This document shows, in pieces, positions 1 to 7,050 of a DNA stretch of 10,335 nt. The notes under the pieces were generated by a model. That model was not told where the DNA came from. It did no database searches and worked only from the letters and a program-made list of their open reading frames with translations. Every line of letters starts with the position of its first letter. Within the stretch, counting starts at the first letter, position 1. Source of the DNA: CAIVAT01 sp964387205 (GTDB lineage Bacteria; Bacteroidota; Bacteroidia; Bacteroidales; FEN-979); NCBI GenBank assembly GCA_964387205.1, contig CAYLVY010000130.1, positions 1 to 10,335 of the forward strand. The letters are read 5' to 3'. The position numbers and the translations under genes were made by a program.

Positions 1-3000
1 CAACAACGACGTAATCACCTGCCAACTGACCTCCACTGCCAACTGCACCACCGGCAACCCGGCGACTTCCAATCCGGTCACTATGACGGTTTATCCGATC
101 CTGGTGCCGGGTACCATCAGCTCATCACAGACACTTTGCAACGGCAATGCTGTTCTTCCGCTTGTTTCCACCCCGCCTGCCAATGGAGATAATCCGACCT
201 ATCAGTGGCAGAGTTCCCTGGATAATATTACCTTCTCCAATCTGGCGGGTGCCACAGCCCAGCAATATCAACCTGTAGCCCTGATAGGAACATTATATTA
301 CCGTCAATTACAGATGGCCAATCATACCTGTTGCGGACCGATGGCCACCAATACCCTGCATGTCACGATCCACCCTGTCCTTCCGGTCAGTGTGACTATT
401 CATGCCTCTTCACCGGTGGTTTGTTCAGGTTCCGCTGTGACATTTACTGCCATTCCGGTCAATGGAGGCGCCTCTCCGGCTTATCAATGGAAGAAAAACG
501 GCATCATCATTCAGGGAGAAATAAATCAAACCTACACCTATATCCCTGTAAACGGCGATATAATTTCCTGTGTACTTACCTCCTCCGTGCCTTGTCCTGT
601 AGGGAACCCGGCTCAGTCCAATTCTGTAACGATGACGGTTTACCCGTATTTGCAACCCGGGTCGGTCAGTGCCAGTCAGTCCCTTTGCAGTGGTGACACT
701 GCTGCGCCGCTCATTGCCGTTGCGCCGGTCAATGGGGTAGCGCCGGTGTATCAGTGGCAAAGCTCACTGGACAATGTCACTTTTATGAATATTAATGCGG
801 CAACAGAGTTGATTTACCATCCGGGGATCCCCCCTGCCACTACTTACTACCGGCAGGTTCAGAATGACTCACAAACGTGCGGAGGTCCTGTATATACCAA
901 TATAGTCGAGGTCTTGGTAAATCCCTGGGTCCAGCCTGTCATTAGCGTTTTACCTTCCAACAATCCGTTCTGCGCCGGGTCGGAGGTCACCTTCACAACA
1001 TCTGTCCAGCATGGAGGGTCAGCGCCTCTCTTTGAATGGATGGTCAATGGTGTTCCTGCCGGAGATCAGGACGAAACCTTCGTATATTCTCCTCAGCATC
1101 TCGATTCCATTACTTGTCTGCTGACATCCAATGCAGTTTGCCTTACCGGTAACCCTGCATTATCCAACCTGGTCATGATGCAGGAGCAGGCACTTAATCC
1201 CGTAAGTGTCGGCATTGCTGCTTCCCAAAACCCGGTATGCTCCGGCACCATGGTCACCTTTGTTGCGTCACCAGCTAACGGCGGCCTCAATCCGCACTAT
1301 CAATGGTTGTTGAATGGCGTTCCGGCCGGTCCCGATAACCAGGAGTTTTCTTTTGTCCCCTCCGATCAGGAGCAGGTGGTATGCGTATTGACCTCCGATA
1401 TGTTCTGCGCTTCAGGAAACCCTGCCACTTCAAACCCCGTCACCATGACCGTCTATCCTCTCCTGCCGGTGGAAGTTGATGTGACTGCTACTGCCACTAC
1501 TGTTTGTGCCGGTACGGAAGTGACCTTCACTGCTTTCCCGACGAACGGTGGATCATCACCTGGATATCAATGGTTCGTCAACGGTGGGCCGGTTTACGGT
1601 GCAACCGGAAATATATATGCCTATATTCCACAGGATCAGGATGCTGTGCATGTATTGTTGACTTCGTCAGAATGGTGTACTACCGGAAACCCGGCATCCT
1701 CTGTTCCAATAACCATGACAGTGAATCCTTTGTTGCCGGTCAGCGTCCAGGTGACAGCCTCCGATCTGGTGGTGTGTGCCGGGACCCAGGTGACCTTCAC
1801 TGCGCATCCTGTCAATGGAGGCCAGACACCACAATATCAATGGTATATCAATAACAGAAATATACCAGGTGCATCAAATCAAGAGTATAGCTACATACCT
1901 TTTCATCAGGATGTCATCACCTGCTTGCTGACATCATCGGAAATTTGTACAACCGGAAATCCAGCCTTATCCGCGCCATTGACCATGACCGTGAACCCGA
2001 TGTTGCAACCCGGGGTTTCGATAACCGCAACAACCACCGAAACCTGTGCCGGCAATTCGGTTACGATCACTGCCACTCCGGTGAACGGTGGTCCATCCCC
2101 TGTGTTTAACTGGTACCTGAATAATCAGCATTTGCAAGGCTTATCTGGTAGCTCCATCCTGCTGATCCCCGACAACGGGGATGTCATTCATTGTACAATG
2201 GTTACCAGTGAAACATGTGTTACGGTCAGTACGGTTACATCCAACCAATTGACCATGGCGGTGAATCCGCTGTTACCGGTTAGCATCAATATTGTGGTTT
2301 CTGCCAATCCGGTGTATGCCGGAACCCCTGTTACATTTAATGCTGCGATAACGAACGGAGGGAAAAGCCCGGTTTATCAATGGAGGGTGAATGGCGTCAA
2401 TGCGGGGCAGAACAGCCCTGAATACTCATACGTGCCCCAGAATGGCGATGCAGTCACCTGTCTGATAACATCGAATGAACCCTGTGCCACCAATAATCCG
2501 GCCACATCCAACGCGATTACCATGAATGTGGTTACCGTGCCTGCAAACCTGACCCTGCAGAATCTGAATATCACCGATGTACGTTGCTTTGATGCTACTC
2601 AGACCATCGTTGTGGCAGGAAATGGTACCTCCTTTACGATTCAACCGGGGGCCAGTGTCACGATGATTGCCGGACAGAAAATCCGCTATCTGCCAGGTAC
2701 TAAAGTGAAACTGGGAGGTTATCTACACGGATATATCACGACCACGGGAGAATACTGTCTCTCACAACCGCCTGCCCTCGTCGCTGTCATTGCCGGCGAG
2801 GAAGAAGTTCCTGCACTGGTACAGCGGAGTAATATAAAGGTGTATCCCAATCCCACCGACGGAGTATTGACCCTTGAACTGGAGGGTGATTTTACTGAAG
2901 GGATGATAAAAGCCGATATTTACAACATGCGCGGTGAAAGAATTACGTCTATGATTTTGACCCGGGAACGCCGGTATACTTTCGACCTGGGCAGCCAGCC

Positions 3001-3070
3001 TTCCGGGATCTATCTGATCCGGGTGGTCTCCGGAAATCAAAGGTTTGTTGAGCGGATCATCCGCCGATAA
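1..3070 (+). CDS. Giant Ig-like repeat surface protein with T9SS sorting domain (5' partial)
   Basis: Reading frame 2 is open from base 2 to the TAA at 3068-3070, giving 1,022 visible residues. The N-terminus lies outside the window. The ATG at 83 is not a start: it sits in the repeat-boundary motif NPVTMTVYP, and 27 codons of good repeat sequence precede it. Numbering from that Met, residues 6-818 are Ig-like modules of two kinds, residues 819-897 are a conserved C-terminal module containing CFDATQTI and LPGTKV, and residues 918-995 are a type A T9SS sorting domain (KVYPNPTDG, then IYNMRGE, then PSGIYLIRV). Known for such proteins: Sec export, then T9SS secretion, with the sorting domain removed and the product anchored or released. 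Inferred role: adhesin, matrix or gliding-type surface protein. No enzymatic domain is visible in this part; one could lie upstream. The gene is convergent with the next and ends at a hairpin terminator. Confidence 0.9.
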   Translation, partial: NNDVITCQLTSTANCTTGNPATSNPVTMTVYPILVPGTISSSQTLCNGNAVLPLVSTPPANGDNPTYQWQSSLDNITFSNLAGATAQQYQPVALIGTLYYRQLQMANHTCCGPMATNTLHVTIHPVLPVSVTIHASSPVVCSGSAVTFTAIPVNGGASPAYQWKKNGIIIQGEINQTYTYIPVNGDIISCVLTSSVPCPVGNPAQSNSVTMTVYPYLQPGSVSASQSLCSGDTAAPLIAVAPVNGVAPVYQWQSSLDNVTFMNINAATELIYHPGIPPATTYYRQVQNDSQTCGGPVYTNIVEVLVNPWVQPVISVLPSNNPFCAGSEVTFTTSVQHGGSAPLFEWMVNGVPAGDQDETFVYSPQHLDSITCLLTSNAVCLTGNPALSNLVMMQEQALNPVSVGIAASQNPVCSGTMVTFVASPANGGLNPHYQWLLNGVPAGPDNQEFSFVPSDQEQVVCVLTSDMFCASGNPATSNPVTMTVYPLLPVEVDVTATATTVCAGTEVTFTAFPTNGGSSPGYQWFVNGGPVYGATGNIYAYIPQDQDAVHVLLTSSEWCTTGNPASSVPITMTVNPLLPVSVQVTASDLVVCAGTQVTFTAHPVNGGQTPQYQWYINNRNIPGASNQEYSYIPFHQDVITCLLTSSEICTTGNPALSAPLTMTVNPMLQPGVSITATTTETCAGNSVTITATPVNGGPSPVFNWYLNNQHLQGLSGSSILLIPDNGDVIHCTMVTSETCVTVSTVTSNQLTMAVNPLLPVSINIVVSANPVYAGTPVTFNAAITNGGKSPVYQWRVNGVNAGQNSPEYSYVPQNGDAVTCLITSNEPCATNNPATSNAITMNVVTVPANLTLQNLNITDVRCFDATQTIVVAGNGTSFTIQPGASVTMIAGQKIRYLPGTKVKLGGYLHGYITTTGEYCLSQPPALVAVIAGEEEVPALVQRSNIKVYPNPTDGVLTLELEGDFTEGMIKADIYNMRGERITSMILTRERRYTFDLGSQPSGIYLIRVVSGNQRFVERIIRR
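2..2536 (+). repeat. Tandem Ig-like protein repeats of two types (order A', B, A, B, A x6)
   Basis: The coding sequence is built from degenerate units. Type A (89-90 residues) has the pattern VCAGT-VTFTA-NGG-P-YQW-NG-Y-YIP-D-ITCLLTS-C-TGNPA-SN-TMTVNP. Units lie at 377-646, 926-1192, 1193-1459, 1460-1729, 1730-1999, 2000-2269 and 2270-2536, with a partial one from the window start to about 97. Type B (93 residues), at 98-376 and 647-925, carries YQWQSSLDN, a YYRQ motif, and cysteines near both ends. The conserved Cys...Trp...Cys spacing is what an Ig-like beta-sandwich would show. Units are similar in protein but clearly diverged in DNA, and I saw no long exact nucleotide repeats, so this looks like an old expansion. 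B and A alternate early, then A runs six times in a row. Assignment to an Ig-like fold comes from the pattern, not from a profile search. Confidence 0.87.
2537..2773 (+). other. Conserved C-terminal module before the sorting domain (coathanger-stack-like)
   Basis: Residues 819-897 (counted from the Met at 83) break the Ig-like pattern. The sequence reads NITDVRCFDATQTI, a VVAGNGTSF stretch, SVTMIAGQKIRYLPGTKV, then GGYLHGYITTTGEYC. Short repeated beta-strand pieces of this kind commonly precede T9SS sorting domains in Bacteroidota surface proteins, and I associate the pattern with modules annotated as a 3-coathanger stack. The family name is from memory. Two cysteines, in RCFD and GEYC, bracket the module and could form a disulfide. 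Confidence 0.6.
2834..3067 (+). other. Type A T9SS C-terminal sorting domain
   Basis: The last 78 residues match the type A sorting signal of Bacteroidota secretion. They contain KVYPNPTDGVLTLEL at the start, a central IYNMRGERI strand, DLGSQPSGIYLIRV, and a short basic end in RFVERIIRR. In known T9SS cargo this Ig-like domain is recognised at the outer membrane and usually cleaved by PorU during attachment or release. It marks the gene product as extracellular and shows that the genome should encode a T9SS. Confidence 0.92.
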
Positions 3071-3077
3071 TTGCCGG

Positions 3078-3133
3078 ACAATCAGTTCCCGAGCCTGATG
3101 AGATTTTCATCGGGCTCGGGAACTGATTGTTTT
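3078..3133 (+). terminator. Intrinsic terminator hairpin of the repeat-protein gene
   Basis: A perfect 17-bp inverted repeat pairs 3079-3095 with 3113-3129 (CAATCAGTTCCCGAGCC and its complement). Pairing continues inward through a T:G wobble and five more pairs (3097-3101 with 3107-3111), leaving a small loop around 3102-3106. A T-rich run follows on the plus strand (TTGTTTTATCTCTTTC), as expected of a Rho-independent terminator 8 bp after the repeat-protein stop. The hairpin covers the last 16 codons and the stop codon of the convergent minus-strand gene. In the minus direction no T-run follows the stem, so termination of that operon here is less certain. Confidence 0.8.
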
Positions 3134-5472
3134 ATCTCTTTCATCTTTCCTGCCACTCCAAAACGAAATACAAGGCTGAGCCACAGCAGCCGGGTTTCTG
3201 ACTTGCTGTAATTGGTGAGGTGATAGAGCGGGTTTTCAGAAAGAATATTCCAGTCCTGTGTGTTGAACATATCCGTCACCAATACCCCGAGGGTCAGGCG
3301 ATTTTTTAAAAACCTGCGTTTTACGGAGAGATCGGATGACCATGACGGATCCGAAGTAAATGACAACAATTGATTGCATGATTGATAATTGATATTCCAT
3401 TCCACGTCGGTTTTAGCATCGGGGAAGATACCTGTGGTGAGATTGGCAGCGTAGGAAATGGATTCACTTGAGATATCCAGGCCATTTACCTTTCCGTCGG
3501 ACTGATGAAACCAGAGGTTCACGGATGGTTGGACGGAGATCCATTTCAACGGTTCCCAGGTTGATTCAAGTTCCGCTCCTGCCAGGGTGTTCCGGTCTCC
3601 GTTCATAAAGGTGATCCTGAGCATTCCGGTGTCGGTGACTTCGGTAACCTGGGTGATGAAAAACCTTGTCTGATGGAGGTAAACGGAACTGAACAGACGG
3701 ATTTTTTCCTTTTTCAGTTCATGGGAAACTTCAATTTTATCGGCTATTTCAGGACGAAGTCCTTTATTGCCGGTTTCAAAAGTGAACTGGTCCACCACAT
3801 TGATCCATGGATTGATCTGAGGAAAGGAAGGGCGTGTCACACGCCGGTTATAACTTAGGGAAATGGTATGGTCCGGGGCAGGTCGGTATCGCAGGAGAAG
3901 ATTCGGGAACGGGAACAGGAAGTCCCGGTCATCGGTATATCCGCTGCTGTTTTGCCGGAGGTGCGCAGTATTGTATTCCATCCTTAACCCGGCACGAAAT
4001 TGAATTCGGCGGAAGAGCGTATCGCTGTAATTCATATAAGCAGCCCAGATGAATTCATTGAAATCGAGGTCATTGCTGAACAGGGAGTCGTACACCCATT
4101 GTCCCGGGTTACCCTCCATCCGGTAGAATTGGTAGGTGAAGGTATTCCAGCGCGAGAAACCTTTGATCCCGGTTTCCATTTTTCCGCCGTTGCGGTTTTT
4201 ATGGCTGAAATCGGCCTGCATGCTGGCGATGGTGGGAGAACCTCCACCTTCGGAGCGTTGAAGGAGTTCCCCTTCGATAAAGTAATCGGACGGCCTTGAT
4301 CCTTTATTCCGGGAAAAGTTGGCGCTGACACTCAGTGTCTGACGCCCCTGACGCGCATTAACCATGTATTCAAGCATAGTCTCGGTTGTTCGCCGCCGGT
4401 GGGTTATTTCGTTCCGGCGATGAACCGTATCGGGCGGCAGGGTATCGTTCTGCTGAATGTTGGTAATATTTTGATCATTATGAAATTCAGGATAACTGAG
4501 CTTGCCGTTGAATGAAATCCTGTGTCCCTTTTTCGGCCGGAATTCCAACGAAGCATTGAGCATGTGGGAGCGCGTGGTTTGAACAGCGTTGATTTCCTGG
4601 TCGATGCGCAGCGGCCTGAAATAGAGTTGACGGTGGAGTGTTGAATGGATATCCTCCGATTCATACCGCCCCTGATAACTCAATCCTGTCTCCCATTTAC
4701 GGTTGTTGATCCACAAACCGAATCCGCCATTGGCGCATAACTCATGGTCCATACTCAGGTTTACACTGCCGTGCCACCCCGGAGGCACCTCCTTTTTCAT
4801 CACAATATTGATAATGCCTGCCGTTCCCTCTGCATCGTACCGGGCATCGGGGTTGGTCATGATTTCAATATTGCCGATGGAAGCTGATGGAATCGAAGCC
4901 AGCGACTCTATCGTGGTCGGCTTTCCGTCGATCATCATCAGGATGTTGCGGTTGCCCCGCAGAAAGATCTCCTGATCATTTCCGATCTGAACAGAAGGAA
5001 TGTTTCTTAATATATCCAGGGCGTTCCCTGTGGCGGCGCGTGTGCTTTTTTCCACGTTGACCGTCGTTTTTTCAATGGACGGACGTTTTGTCCCCTGCCT
5101 TGCCGTCACCTCCAGTTCGCCCAGTGTAAGTGAGGAAGGAGAGAGGTGTACCGGCGGGATGGTATTGACCTTTCCCTTTTTCACTTCTATTGGGACAGAT
5201 CGGTTTTGATATCCGATAAAACTGACTTTCAGGATATATTGTCCTGGCCGGAGAGCGGTAAAACGGTATTCCCCCGTTTCGCTGCTGATCATCCCTGCAA
5301 CCGGAAGACTGTCCGGATCGCGGTACAAAGCCACAGAGGCGAATTCTACCGGGTGCCCTGACACAGAGTCGACCACAACTCCTTCAATGCCTGTCTTTTC
5401 CTGACCCATCAATGAAGCCATGATCCCTGTCATGGCCAAGAGGAATATCAGAAGGGTACGAACCTGCTTCAA
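3082..5472 (-). CDS. Outer-membrane beta-barrel receptor-like protein (CarboxypepD_reg + plug + barrel)
   Basis: A 796-residue protein with a signal peptide (hydrophobic TLLIFLLAMTGIMASLMG, probable cleavage near residue 23). Residues about 27-112 form a carboxypeptidase-regulatory-like domain (GIEGVVVDSVSGHPV, then TGEYRFTALRPGQYILKVSFIGY). Residues about 130-227 are plug-like and end in NPDARYDAEGTAGIINIVMK, the signature of the OMP_b-brl_3 family related to TonB-dependent receptors. The rest is barrel, with alternating aromatic strands ending in LWLSLVFRFG near 772 and a 24-residue charged tail. There is no SusD-like partner, so I do not call it SusC. The ligand is unknown. The start is a TTG overlapping the upstream stop by 4 bases; the first in-frame ATG is codon 14 and would cut the signal peptide, and an in-frame stop lies 7 codons before the TTG. 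Confidence 0.87.
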   Translation of the reverse strand: MKQVRTLLIFLLAMTGIMASLMGQEKTGIEGVVVDSVSGHPVEFASVALYRDPDSLPVAGMISSETGEYRFTALRPGQYILKVSFIGYQNRSVPIEVKKGKVNTIPPVHLSPSSLTLGELEVTARQGTKRPSIEKTTVNVEKSTRAATGNALDILRNIPSVQIGNDQEIFLRGNRNILMMIDGKPTTIESLASIPSASIGNIEIMTNPDARYDAEGTAGIINIVMKKEVPPGWHGSVNLSMDHELCANGGFGLWINNRKWETGLSYQGRYESEDIHSTLHRQLYFRPLRIDQEINAVQTTRSHMLNASLEFRPKKGHRISFNGKLSYPEFHNDQNITNIQQNDTLPPDTVHRRNEITHRRRTTETMLEYMVNARQGRQTLSVSANFSRNKGSRPSDYFIEGELLQRSEGGGSPTIASMQADFSHKNRNGGKMETGIKGFSRWNTFTYQFYRMEGNPGQWVYDSLFSNDLDFNEFIWAAYMNYSDTLFRRIQFRAGLRMEYNTAHLRQNSSGYTDDRDFLFPFPNLLLRYRPAPDHTISLSYNRRVTRPSFPQINPWINVVDQFTFETGNKGLRPEIADKIEVSHELKKEKIRLFSSVYLHQTRFFITQVTEVTDTGMLRITFMNGDRNTLAGAELESTWEPLKWISVQPSVNLWFHQSDGKVNGLDISSESISYAANLTTGIFPDAKTDVEWNINYQSCNQLLSFTSDPSWSSDLSVKRRFLKNRLTLGVLVTDMFNTQDWNILSENPLYHLTNYSKSETRLLWLSLVFRFGVAGKMKEIKQSVPEPDENLIRLGN
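5469..5472 (-). other. TTGA stop/start overlap (probable translational coupling)
   Basis: Read on the minus strand, the oxidoreductase ends ...ACT TTG A: its TGA stop (5471-5469) shares bases with the TTG start (5472-5470) of the barrel gene. This is the TTGA counterpart of the familiar ATGA overlap. A weak start with no visible Shine-Dalgarno motif beside a stop codon suggests that ribosomes ending on the first gene re-initiate on the second, tying barrel output to oxidoreductase output. The geometry is visible; coupling is inferred. Confidence 0.6.
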
Positions 5473-6881
5473 AGTGTTATCGGGATGATTTTATTGCTTT
5501 TCCTGCTCTCTTCGGCGGCAAAGCCCATCAGATGGCTTTCGATGGACTGGTCGATGGTGGAGGTCAGTCGCGAAGGGTCCTGGTTGGCTACAGCCTGGAT
5601 GAAATCACGCATAAGGAACCAGTCCCCGCCGCCATGGCCGCTGTTTTTGTAATTTTCAGCATCTTCCGCTTTGGGTTTCAGTATCTCCGACTTACCCGTC
5701 CGGAAGTCGCTCAGGGTCATCTCCTCCATATCGCCCACGATATCACCCATGGAACCCATCACCTTGGTACGGCGACCGTGATAGGATGTGAAGGCTTCCA
5801 TTGAAAAGTTGGCCGTGATCTGGTTTTCAAATTGGATGGAAGTTACATAATGGTCAGGCTGATCGTTTTCCATCCGGTACACGCAACGGCCATAGTTGGT
5901 GGTGCGCAGGTATTCGAGGATGGCATCTCCCTGCTTATCTTTTTCTGCCGGCAGATCAAAAACATAGACATAAGAGCGATCCCGGTGATAGATCTTCAGG
6001 GCGGAATAGGGGCATTGCGCTTCCGCTATGCACCCGTCGGCGCACCGGGCCGTACTTCCTTCCGGCGCATTGACTTTCCGGAACCATTTCAGGCTGCCCA
6101 TAGCGGCGATCCGCTGGCTGTTCCTGCCAATCATCCAACGCAGGATGTCCAGGTCATGACAGCTTTTTGCCACGATGATCGGGGTGGTCTCCCTTGAATT
6201 GTGCCAGTTGCCGCGCACGAAGGAGTGCGCCATATGGATATGCTGGATGGGCTCGAAATGCTGTATGCTGACCAGTTCACCGATCGCCCCTGATTCGATC
6301 AGTTGTTTCATTTTGACAAAATAGGGGGCATAGCGCAACACATGGCAAACCGCCACAATTCGACCGGTTTTGCGGGTCATTGCCAGGATTTCCCGGCATT
6401 CTTGTGAGGTCTGGGCCATGGGTTTCTCCAGCAAAACGTCATAACCCATCTCCATGGCTTTGAGGCAGGGTTTATGATGGAGATGGTCGGGCATGGTGAT
6501 GATGATGGCATCGGCAAACTTCGGACGGTCAAAAACATGTTCCCAGGTAGTGAACCGGTTGGCATCTGGTATTTTATGTTTAACGGCATAACGTTCGTTC
6601 CTCACGGGGATGGGTTCGGCTACCCCTACAATGGATATCTGATCGGGAAAATTGACGGCATAAGAGCCATAAGTATTACCCCGGGCCCCTGCTCCGCAGG
6701 TAATGGCGGTAATGGGACGTTTCAGCGGATTGTCGATGGGCTTGTACACCTCTCCGTATCCGGTCTCATATTCAATTACATTCCGGCTGATTCCGGAAAA
6801 CCCTTCCAGGCCGATGGTGGCAGCGCCGACCGTCAGACCGAGGGTTTTGAGCGCCTGCCGGCGGGACATTTTTTCTTTCAT
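5469..6881 (-). CDS. Tat-exported Gfo/Idh/MocA family oxidoreductase
   Basis: A 470-residue NAD(P)-dependent oxidoreductase. The N-terminus has a twin-arginine signal (MSRRQALKTLG, then a GAATIGLEG hydrophobic stretch), so it is predicted to be exported folded to the periplasm. The nucleotide-binding loop is GAGARG (63-68), and the family lysine motif is EKP (152-154) in DVLLEKPMAQ. The substrate-domain motif KSCHDLDILRW (239-249) supplies the likely catalytic His242. A GHGGGDW loop (415-421) is typical of Tat-bearing members. Family members act on sugars, inositols or their derivatives; the substrate here cannot be read. Because EKP is present, I prefer a dehydrogenase to the related GH109 glycosidases, whose motif differs. 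Unusual: C280, C284 and C290 cluster in RCADGC...CPYSALKIY. Start is the ATG at 6881; an ATG at codon 5 is the alternative. First gene of an operon with the barrel protein. Confidence 0.9.
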   Translation of the reverse strand: MKEKMSRRQALKTLGLTVGAATIGLEGFSGISRNVIEYETGYGEVYKPIDNPLKRPITAITCGAGARGNTYGSYAVNFPDQISIVGVAEPIPVRNERYAVKHKIPDANRFTTWEHVFDRPKFADAIIITMPDHLHHKPCLKAMEMGYDVLLEKPMAQTSQECREILAMTRKTGRIVAVCHVLRYAPYFVKMKQLIESGAIGELVSIQHFEPIQHIHMAHSFVRGNWHNSRETTPIIVAKSCHDLDILRWMIGRNSQRIAAMGSLKWFRKVNAPEGSTARCADGCIAEAQCPYSALKIYHRDRSYVYVFDLPAEKDKQGDAILEYLRTTNYGRCVYRMENDQPDHYVTSIQFENQITANFSMEAFTSYHGRRTKVMGSMGDIVGDMEEMTLSDFRTGKSEILKPKAEDAENYKNSGHGGGDWFLMRDFIQAVANQDPSRLTSTIDQSIESHLMGFAAEESRKSNKIIPITL

Positions 6882-6986
6882 ACCATTGATTGTTTAATGC
6901 TGGTGAAACAGGCTATACATTCTGCCGGTCATATTCAGAAGTCATGCCATTGGATAACCTATGTTTAACCATGTTTTCAGGACGAT

Positions 6987-6994
6987 CAAAGGTA
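6987..6994 (-). promoter_or_regulatory. -7 promoter element TACCTTTG for the oxidoreductase-barrel operon
   Basis: On the minus strand this reads TACCTTTG, an exact match to the Bacteroidota -7 consensus TAnnTTTG. It lies in the divergent intergenic region, oriented toward the oxidoreductase, and would place the transcript start near 6980 with a leader of about 100 nt. I see no TTTG -33 box at the usual 19-21 bp; an A-rich tract occupies that stretch. The six fixed bases recur by chance every few kilobases, so position is the main support. Confidence 0.45.
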
Positions 6995-7026
6995 AAAATC
7001 TTTTTTTTCCCGCGGATTTTTTTTAT

Positions 7027-7034
7027 TACTTTCG
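7027..7034 (+). promoter_or_regulatory. Possible -7 element (TACTTTCG) for the zupT-like gene
   Basis: TACTTTCG matches TAnnTTTG at five of six fixed positions. A run of eight T (7001-7008) falls about where a -33 box would be. A transcript starting near 7040 would leave a leader of about 10 nt before the ATG at 7051 and would exclude the ATG at 6961. The match is weak and is offered as the best candidate in the gap. The rest of 6882-7050 holds A/T tracts but no other recognisable signal. Confidence 0.25.
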
Positions 7035-7050
7035 GGCTGAATTTGTGGCC

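Noticed and set aside
83..85. ATG at 83 as the start of the repeat protein
   Set aside because: It lies inside the repeat-boundary motif and the frame stays open with repeat sequence to the window edge.
98..2536. CRISPR array or recent DNA tandem repeat
   Set aside because: The periodicity is about 267-279 bp, lies in an open coding frame, and is conserved at protein rather than nucleotide level.
4000..4331. Overlapping 99-residue open frames on both strands inside the barrel gene
   Set aside because: Both are shadows of the long, well-supported minus-strand barrel frame and show no domain or signal.
3082..5472. SusC-type receptor for glycan uptake
   Set aside because: The protein is shorter than typical SusC, the plug ends in the OMP_b-brl_3 signature, and no SusD gene is adjacent.
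5469..6881. GH109 alpha-N-acetylgalactosaminidase identity for the Tat-signal oxidoreductase
   Set aside because: GH109 enzymes share the Tat signal and Rossmann fold but, as I recall, lack the EKP motif, which is intact here; a dehydrogenase-type member is more likely.
6474..6968. A 164-codon plus-strand open frame opposite the oxidoreductase N-terminus
   Set aside because: It is antisense to a clearly coding region with Tat, GAGARG and EKP motifs; its own translation has no recognisable features.
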